From NCBI GenBank assembly GCA_905202605.1, contig CAJKSU010000087.1, forward strand, positions 1 to 10,675: DNA of 10,675 nt. Direction: 5' to 3'. The DNA is from an uncultured Eubacteriales bacterium. GTDB taxonomy: Bacteria > Bacillota > Clostridia > Oscillospirales > Oscillospiraceae. Positions 6,150 through 10,675 of this stretch are shown in pieces. Within the stretch, counting starts at the first letter, position 1; the number at the start of each line of letters is the position of its first letter. The position numbers and the translations under genes are program-made. The notes under the pieces are model-generated. The model was not told the origin of the DNA and did no database searches. It was given only the letters and a program-made list of their open reading frames with translations.

Positions 6150-7040
6150 TTAAATAGCCGTGCTCATGCCGGTCATTGCCGCCACCATGATGATCATGAT
6201 GACGCCCACCAGCACGATGGTGGTAGGTGCCAGCAGCTGTGCGGCAGCATCGTCGCCGCGGCGCAGCAGCATCTGGCGGCGCTGGGAGATCAGCTCATCC
6301 GACTGCTGGCGCATGATGGTGGTCACGTCCGAGCCGCCCTTTTCAATGTTCTGGATGATGATGCTGGCAAATTTGCGCACTTCCGGCGAACCGGTGCGGA
6401 CGCCAAAGTTATAAATGGCCTCGGCACTGGCCGTGCCGTTATCCATTTCGCGGCAGGCTTCCTGCATCAGGTCGTAAATGACACCCTTCTTGCTCTTGGC
6501 CACGATGTACCAGGCTTCCTTCAGGATCATGCCGCAGTTCATCAGCAGCGTCAGTTTGGAAACCACGTTAGAAAACTCCATCATGCACTCTTCGCTGCGC
6601 TTTTTAAGCTGGTTGCTCATCTCATTTGCACCGTTGGAATAGATGACGGCCACCATTGCCACACCGGCGATCAGCACAACGAATACCATGTAGCCGTCCA
6701 TGAACACCGAAGCACAGAACGCCAGCGCCAGCACTAGCAGCGACATGGACAGCGTGCGCGCCCAGTACAGCCGCGCCCAGTATTCCACAAAACGTCCGCC
6801 GTTTTCCGGGTGCAGAATGGCAGAAGCCGACATCATTTTTTTGCCGACAGCCGAATCCATGGAAAACACCGGCAGTTGCTGCATGGCAAAGCCTGCCGCC
6901 CACAGTTCTTTATCACTGAATTCCTTCTGCGGCACGCCTTCAATGCGCCAGTCCTCTTTTCTGCCCCGCAGGGTGAAAAGGATGAACAGCACTGCCAGTG
7001 CCGTACCCAGCACTAGACAGATCAATTTTACAATCAGCAT
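6150..7040 (-). CDS. tadC: Tad pilus inner-membrane platform protein TadC (T2SSF family)
   Basis: A 296-residue membrane protein. Hydrophobic segments lie at about 1-23, 96-113, 116-135 and 270-290. Between them sits a cytoplasmic domain of the type II secretion F (GspF/T2SSF) kind, about 150-270, with family-like features such as EFSNVVSKLTLLMNCGM, RTGSPEVRKFA and the IEKGGSDVTTIMRQQSDE block preceding RRQMLLRRGDDAAAQLLAPT. In Tad systems TadC and TadB form the membrane platform that couples the TadA motor to pilin polymerisation. It starts 6 bases after the tadB stop, with a GGGGTGAG-like ribosome binding site inside the end of tadB, so the two are probably translationally coupled. Naming as TadC rather than TadB rests on gene order and the shorter N-terminal cytoplasmic part. 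Confidence -1.
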   Translation of the reverse strand: MLIVKLICLVLGTALAVLFILFTLRGRKEDWRIEGVPQKEFSDKELWAAGFAMQQLPVFSMDSAVGKKMMSASAILHPENGGRFVEYWARLYWARTLSMSLLVLALAFCASVFMDGYMVFVVLIAGVAMVAVIYSNGANEMSNQLKKRSEECMMEFSNVVSKLTLLMNCGMILKEAWYIVAKSKKGVIYDLMQEACREMDNGTASAEAIYNFGVRTGSPEVRKFASIIIQNIEKGGSDVTTIMRQQSDELISQRRQMLLRRGDDAAAQLLAPTTIVLVGVIMIIMVAAMTGMSTAI

Positions 7041-7046
7041 CGTTTC

Positions 7047-7934
7047 TCACCCCACCGCAATAATTTTCTGGCCCCAGATATACGCGCCCACAAACATTGC
7101 AAGGCCGACCGTAACGACCGCAACACCCGTCGGTGAAGCCAGATTCTGTGCAAATGTTGCATTCGTGCTGCGCATCAGTGCAATCATCAGCACAGGCGCC
7201 ACCATGATCACGTTCAGTTCGGTCTCATTTGCGTGGATCTTGGCCTGGATCTCGTCCTCCACTTCCATCCGCTCACAGATGATATCGTGGGTCTGGTTGA
7301 TCACGCGGCTCATGTTGCCGCCGGGGCCGTAGCACACCTGGAATACATTATTAAAGTCTTCGATCTCTTCCATGCCGCTGCGCTTGGCAAAATCGTCCAT
7401 CATAACGTCCAGTGTCACATTGATCTGCTCTGCACGGCGGAACTGATCCAGTTCCTTTGCAATCAGTGCATCGTCCGAATACTGCATACACATATCGGTG
7501 TATGCAGTATTAAATGCATCCCGCACCGTGCTGTTAGCTGCCAGCGAAGCTGTAAGCGACTCCAGCATATCGCGGAACTGTTTGCGCAGCACATCGCGGC
7601 GCTTTTCCGCCAGCTTGCGGCTGCGCACCGGCAGAAATACCCTGCCTGCAATCAGGCCGACTACCACAAATGCCGCTGCATTGCTGATATAGGTCAGCAG
7701 GGTGGGCGCGCCGTCCTCCTGGAACAGGCCGCCGTAGAAGAACTGGCTCACCACACCACCGATCAAAAATGCCAGAATAAAATACAATACCTGCTCGCCC
7801 TGTGTCATCTCATAGTTATGGTAATCCAGAACTTGTTCGTTCAGGGGATTGGTCATCCACTGGGAGACCGGTTCCTTTTTAGGTTTTGCGGGCCGCTTTG
7901 TCTTCGGCTTTGCCGCGTTCTTTTCCTTTTTCAT
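7047..7934 (-). CDS. tadB: Tad pilus inner-membrane platform protein TadB (T2SSF family)
   Basis: A 295-residue membrane protein. A very basic N-terminal tail (Lys/Pro-rich, residues 1-22) is followed by hydrophobic segments at about 48-68 and 79-102, a cytoplasmic T2SSF-like domain (about 115-240) with SLTASLAANSTVRDAFNTAY and NMSRVINQTHDIICERMEVE, and a C-terminal pair at about 240-256 and 269-287. It pairs with TadC to form the platform that engages the TadA ATPase. The lysine-rich tail should face the cytoplasm. It starts 36 bases after the TadA gene, with AGAGGA about 8-9 bases before the ATG. Family and context agree, so the assignment is firm; the TadB/TadC distinction follows gene order. 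Confidence -1.
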   Translation of the reverse strand: MKKEKNAAKPKTKRPAKPKKEPVSQWMTNPLNEQVLDYHNYEMTQGEQVLYFILAFLIGGVVSQFFYGGLFQEDGAPTLLTYISNAAAFVVVGLIAGRVFLPVRSRKLAEKRRDVLRKQFRDMLESLTASLAANSTVRDAFNTAYTDMCMQYSDDALIAKELDQFRRAEQINVTLDVMMDDFAKRSGMEEIEDFNNVFQVCYGPGGNMSRVINQTHDIICERMEVEDEIQAKIHANETELNVIMVAPVLMIALMRSTNATFAQNLASPTGVAVVTVGLAMFVGAYIWGQKIIAVG

Positions 7935-7970
7935 CTGATCGTTCCTCTCTGTTGCATCCCCGTTCTCCGC

Positions 7971-9245
7971 TTATTTCCGCACCGGAGCGGGGATATCTTC
8001 CAGTAAAAACCCCGCACGAGTCCATTTATCGGTCTGGATCATGGGGTTTTCTGTACGCACCAACGCACCCGAAACATGCTGCAATGTAGAATGTTCATCC
8101 TCCCGGAACTCAAACAGTGGATTCAGACGGATGTCACCGTTTTCGTCCAGATGCGGTAAGATCTCGCTGACCATCATTGTCTTACGGCTGTGGTCGCGCA
8201 GACGGGACAGATGGATCATGATGTCCACTGCACTGGAGATTTGCTGACGGATAGCTTTCAGCGGCAGTGCCGCCTCGCCCTGCAAAACCATGGTTTCTAG
8301 ACGGCTGAGCATATCCTCTGCCGAGTTGGCATGTCCGGTAGAAAGGCTTCCGTCGTGACCAGTGTTCATGGCCTGCAGCATATCCAATGCTTCCGCGCCG
8401 CGTACCTCGCCAACGATGATGCGGTCTGGACGCATACGCAGGCTGGAGCGGATCAGACTCTGGATGTCAATTTTTTTACTCTCGCCCGAAGACGCCGTTG
8501 CATTGCGGGTCTCCAGCCGCACGATGTTCGGAATCTGAGTGATCTGCAGCTCAGCAGAATCCTCGATGGTGATGATACGCTCATCATGCGGGATATAATT
8601 GGACAGCGGATTTAAAAAGGTAGTCTTACCGCTGCCGGTACCTCCCGCAATGAAAATGTTGTACCGTGCCGCCACAAGCTTTTTTAAGAAATTGGCCACT
8701 TCCGGCGTAATGGAACCGTATTCCAGCAGCTTGCTCATAGTCATAGGCTGCTTGGAAAATTTACGGATGGTAATAGTAGAGCCGCTCAATGCAATGGGTG
8801 AAAGCACCACATTCACACGGCTGCCGTCTTCCAGACGAGTATCCACAATGGGATTTGCTTCCGACACTTCACGGTGCGCCTTGCCCACGATCAAGTCGAT
8901 GACCCTGCGCAGCTCCTGCTCATCCTTGAAGTGCTTGTCCACCCGTGTCAGACGGCCGCTGCGCTCCACAAAGATGTTGTCGGGACCATTGATCATCACT
9001 TCTGTCACATTTTCATCTGCAAGAATGGAATCCAGCAGGCCGCCCAGACCACGGTACATTTTATAAATGCCGTTGACGGTATCCATCTTCTGGATTGGGA
9101 GCAGGTATCCACCCCTTCCTTCCCGTTCCACCAAAGCTGTGATTGCCTTCAGCAGTTCCTCGTCGTTCATCCGGGTAGGCTGCAGCTCCCGGTTGATGGC
9201 GTCCAGAACTCTGCTTCGGAGTGCCTTTAATTCCTCTGTCGTCAT
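7971..9245 (-). CDS. tadA: Tad pilus motor ATPase TadA/CpaF (GspE-like secretion ATPase)
   Basis: A 424-residue hexameric-type secretion ATPase that drives pilin extraction and polymerisation at the cytoplasmic face. The full motif set is present: Walker A GGTGSGKTT (201-209), an Asp-box region TIEDSAELQ (226-234), Walker B RIIVGEVRGAEALDML (275-290) and His-box MNTGHDGSLSTGHAN (293-307). The N-terminal domain includes LLDSILADENVTEVMINGPD (70-89), typical of CpaF. Only one such ATPase is encoded here, so there is no obvious dedicated retraction motor. I start at the ATG at 9245 because GGGGGA (9253-9258) lies 7 bases upstream. A GTG at 9260 would add five residues but would put that G-rich site inside the gene. 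It follows the tadZ stop by about 20 bases. Confidence -1.
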   Translation of the reverse strand: MTTEELKALRSRVLDAINRELQPTRMNDEELLKAITALVEREGRGGYLLPIQKMDTVNGIYKMYRGLGGLLDSILADENVTEVMINGPDNIFVERSGRLTRVDKHFKDEQELRRVIDLIVGKAHREVSEANPIVDTRLEDGSRVNVVLSPIALSGSTITIRKFSKQPMTMSKLLEYGSITPEVANFLKKLVAARYNIFIAGGTGSGKTTFLNPLSNYIPHDERIITIEDSAELQITQIPNIVRLETRNATASSGESKKIDIQSLIRSSLRMRPDRIIVGEVRGAEALDMLQAMNTGHDGSLSTGHANSAEDMLSRLETMVLQGEAALPLKAIRQQISSAVDIMIHLSRLRDHSRKTMMVSEILPHLDENGDIRLNPLFEFREDEHSTLQHVSGALVRTENPMIQTDKWTRAGFLLEDIPAPVRK

Positions 9246-9252
9246 CTGCCAT

Positions 9253-9258
9253 TCCCCC
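9253..9258 (-). promoter_or_regulatory. Ribosome binding site deciding the tadA start
   Basis: GGGGGA on the minus strand, 7 bases before the ATG at 9245. It supports that start over the in-frame GTG at 9260, which has no comparable site before it. Confidence -1.
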
Positions 9259-9264
9259 ACACTG

Positions 9265-10347
9265 TCAGTTGTTCAGCTGTGAATAGACACTGCTGACCCG
9301 TAACTCCTGAACAATGCGTTTTTTCTCCGCATTCTGATAGCGCGGGATCGTACCAAGTTCACAGGCATACTTGGGCAGTTCCATCTTCTGGCCAGCCGAG
9401 CCGAACTTGTTGTAGACGACTTCCACGCTACCTTCAATCAGTTTTTCATCCATGCTGTCGATTGCTTCCAACGAGTTCAACAACTTCTTTGTTTTTTCAT
9501 TACCTGCCGTGGTGCTGTCGCTTACTACTATCACCCAGTCCGCAAGGCGGATGCCCCGCAGCAACGTTGAGGAAAGGTAGCTATCTGCACACACCACACA
9601 CCTCTCGCACAGACCTCCGACCGCATGCAGCAATGCCTGCATATCATCAGGGCCAAAGTTCATTGCGCTCACCGGCAGGTCAAAGGGTGCAAAAGAATAT
9701 ACACCGGTTTCATCGTCCTTGCGGAGCATGCTTTGCAGCTTCATCTGCAACTGCCCCTGATCGGTGCCGCCCAGCTGTTGCCACATACCGATTTCATACA
9801 TTACATCGGTCAGCGAACTGCCGCTTACCCGGAATTGTCCGTTTTCTTCTTTCTGTTTCAGGCTGAAATAAATAGTGTTCTGCCCCTGTGCAGCCAGTGC
9901 AGCAGCGCAGCCCATTGCTACTGTGCTACAGCCCGCACCACCCGCACCGCCAAGGAACAGGCAGATTTTTCCATTTTCCTGCAGCGCATAGCTTGAGGAA
10001 CCTTTGCCGCGTTTGGAGGCAAGTCCTTGAATAGTAAGAAAGATGTCGCCGGCCTTCTGGTAACGGCATATCACAGGACAGCCATCGCGCATCTGCTCGT
10101 GCTTATCCTCGCTCCAGAACGCAAGCTCCATACTGCGTGCGTACTCTTCTGGCGACTGTAGCAGTTCTTCTTCCGCAATCAACACGTCTATTCGCCCGCC
10201 GCGTCCCATCTGTCGGCGCAGCATCTGTTCTTCCGTAAAAAGATAAATTTCAAACTGTACCGCTTCATTGGAATGTACATTTTGATAATTGGCAAGTCTT
10301 GAAATATAATTATCACTTTTATCAAGCAGACCGACTCGAACAATCAT
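9265..10347 (-). CDS. tadZ: TadZ/CpaE-like ParA/MinD-family localisation protein with degenerate Walker A
   Basis: A 360-residue first gene of the operon. Residues 1 to about 110 look like an atypical receiver-type domain: MIVRVGLLDK, then the strand RIDVLIAEEE, which has no aspartate at its end where a phospho-acceptor would sit. The second part is a ParA/MinD-like fold: P-loop GGAGGAGCST (133-142), CVVCADSYLSS (about 250-260), DWVIVVSDSTT (270-280) and VYNKF (311-315). In the family TadZ/CpaE marks the cell site where the Tad apparatus assembles. The P-loop has neither the signature lysine before GG nor the usual GK(S/T) lysine, so ATP hydrolysis is doubtful. The start at 10347 is supported by GAGGGAG 4 bases upstream. 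It is preceded by a good SigA-type promoter and a palindrome in an 88-base leader. The ORF is complete; the family call rests on architecture and locus position. Confidence -1.
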   Translation of the reverse strand: MIVRVGLLDKSDNYISRLANYQNVHSNEAVQFEIYLFTEEQMLRRQMGRGGRIDVLIAEEELLQSPEEYARSMELAFWSEDKHEQMRDGCPVICRYQKAGDIFLTIQGLASKRGKGSSSYALQENGKICLFLGGAGGAGCSTVAMGCAAALAAQGQNTIYFSLKQKEENGQFRVSGSSLTDVMYEIGMWQQLGGTDQGQLQMKLQSMLRKDDETGVYSFAPFDLPVSAMNFGPDDMQALLHAVGGLCERCVVCADSYLSSTLLRGIRLADWVIVVSDSTTAGNEKTKKLLNSLEAIDSMDEKLIEGSVEVVYNKFGSAGQKMELPKYACELGTIPRYQNAEKKRIVQELRVSSVYSQLNN

Positions 10348-10401
10348 ATGTCTCCCTCACTTTTTGTTCAGCACCCCATTATGACTTAAAAGCCATATAT
10401 A

Positions 10402-10424
10402 TCGCAGAGTACCTTACTCTGCGA
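10402..10424. promoter_or_regulatory. Perfect 23-bp palindrome in the tadZ leader (operator or 5' hairpin)
   Basis: TCGCAGAGTA (10402-10411) and TACTCTGCGA (10415-10424) are exact reverse complements around a 3-base centre. The site begins about 10 bases downstream of the expected start of transcription from the promoter at 10442-10470. It could be a repressor operator or, in RNA, a 5'-end hairpin protecting the mRNA. There is no U-run after it on either strand, which argues against a terminator. Confidence -1.
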
Positions 10425-10441
10425 CAGGTAGTTCTTCTTGA

Positions 10442-10470
10442 ATTTTACTGCCAATTCAGCTATCAGTCAA
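10442..10470 (-). promoter_or_regulatory. Main SigA-type promoter of the tad operon
   Basis: On the minus strand, -35 TTGACT (10465-10470) and -10 TAAAAT (10442-10447) are separated by exactly 17 bases. This is 5 of 6 at each hexamer with optimal spacing. Transcription should start near 10435, giving a leader of about 88 bases before the tadZ ATG. Confidence -1.
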
Positions 10471-10520
10471 GGGAAAACAGTCCAAAGGCCAATAAATTTC
10501 GGGAATAATGTTTGGAGTAA

Positions 10521-10548
10521 TCGACAGTTTCGCTAAAAACATTACAAT
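10521..10548 (+). promoter_or_regulatory. Candidate promoter of the divergent plus-strand gene
   Basis: -35 TCGACA (10521-10526), 16 bases, -10 TACAAT (10543-10548). The expected start near 10555 leaves a leader of about 43 bases before the ATG at 10598. Its -10 forms the left arm of the palindrome TACAATTTGATTGTA, whose right arm is the -10 of an opposing promoter. Confidence -1.
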
Positions 10549-10551
10549 TTG

Positions 10552-10580
10552 ATTGTATGCTCCGTCAAATAGACCGTCAA
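10552..10580 (-). promoter_or_regulatory. Second minus-strand promoter candidate, overlapping the divergent promoter
   Basis: On the minus strand, -35 TTGACG (10575-10580), 17 bases, -10 TACAAT (10552-10557). Hexamers and spacing are good. It would start near 10545 and read into tadZ with a leader of about 200 bases. Its spacer contains a second TTGACG, 12 bases downstream of the first. Confidence -1.
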
Positions 10581-10581
10581 A
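10562..10581. repeat. Tandem 8-bp direct repeat at the overlapping promoters
   Basis: CCGTCAAA occurs at 10562-10569 and 10574-10581, with a 12-base period (about one helical turn). It lies between the plus-strand -10 and the ribosome binding site of the divergent gene, and over the -35 and spacer of the opposing promoter. It could be a two-subunit regulator site, or simply an effect of the two TTGACG-like hexamers. Confidence -1.
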
Positions 10582-10597
10582 CGAAAGGAATCTACCT

Positions 10598-10675
10598 ATG
10601 GTCGATCATGCAGAGTACATCATCGGTGTGTTTGATAATCAGAAAAAGCTGCGCTCAGGTACAGCACAGACAGTC
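10598..10675 (+). CDS. Start of an unidentified divergent gene, truncated by the window end
   Basis: Twenty-six codons from the ATG at 10598, reading MVDHAEYIIGVFDNQ then KKLRSGTAQTV, stay open to the window edge. AAGGA (10585-10589) lies 8 bases before the ATG, and a promoter-like pair lies at 10521-10548. The beta-strand-like YIIGVFD and the following RSGTAQTV vaguely recall the first nucleotide-binding loop of some glycosyltransferases, but 26 residues are too few to name it. It is divergent from the tad operon and may share control with it. Confidence -1.
   Translation, partial: MVDHAEYIIGVFDNQKKLRSGTAQTV

Noticed and set aside
9246..9260. A GTG start at 9260 for the motor ATPase
   Set aside because: It has no ribosome binding site before it, whereas the ATG at 9245 has GGGGGA at 7 bases.
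10379..10396. A 5-codon leader peptide (MAFKS) in the tadZ leader, followed by another mini-frame
   Set aside because: Too short to support, with no separate ribosome binding site beyond a weak AAGG in the palindrome loop and no run of regulatory codons.
10402..10424. The leader palindrome as a rho-independent terminator
   Set aside because: Neither strand has a run of T after the stem, and the element lies upstream of tadZ within its own expected transcript.
10299..10508. A 69-codon plus-strand open frame across the tadZ start and intergenic region
   Set aside because: It overlaps the tadZ start, palindrome and main promoter, and its translation shows no domain or credible start signal.

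Overview
The window is almost entirely one minus-strand operon for a Tad (tight adherence / Flp) type IVc pilus. Every gene from 10347 down to 4 reads leftwards, and gaps between neighbours run from 6 to about 105 bases. In transcription order the genes are: TadZ/CpaE-like ATPase, TadA/CpaF motor ATPase, TadB and TadC platform proteins, an Flp1-like pilin, a second Flp-like pilin, an A24 prepilin peptidase, a membrane-anchored WG-repeat protein, a TadE-like pseudopilin, and a very long TadG-like protein with a coiled-coil insert. At the right edge a divergent plus-strand gene begins and is cut off by the window end.

The host is probably a monoderm Firmicute of class Clostridia, perhaps a gut Oscillospiraceae such as a Faecalibacterium or Gemmiger relative. 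The reasons are the strong GGAGG-type ribosome binding sites, the absence of any outer-membrane secretin (RcpA/CpaC) or CpaB/RcpC gene in the locus, the Flp1-like rather than classical Flp pilins, and the WG-repeat and long TadG-like proteins. The genus is a guess.

Working model: TadZ localises the apparatus. TadA powers it through the TadB/TadC membrane platform. The peptidase cleaves the pilins after a conserved glycine (EG|MD and SG|LD in the pilins, DG|ME in TadE, probably CG|AI in TadG). The TadE- and TadG-like proteins act as minor pilins or extracellular scaffold. The WG-repeat protein is an accessory factor of unknown role with a large extracytoplasmic domain.

Regulatory sequence lies in two places. 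The 250-base divergent intergenic region (10348-10597) holds a very good SigA-type promoter for the operon (TTGACT-17-TAAAAT), a perfect 10-bp-arm palindrome just after its expected start point, and a second minus-strand promoter whose -10 shares a palindrome with the -10 of a plus-strand promoter. The two pilin genes are bracketed by three RNA-level inverted repeats (6121-6145, 5826-5847, 5770-5826), which suggests that the pilin part of the transcript is processed, stabilised or attenuated separately. No tRNA, rRNA, CRISPR, insertion sequence or phage feature was seen.
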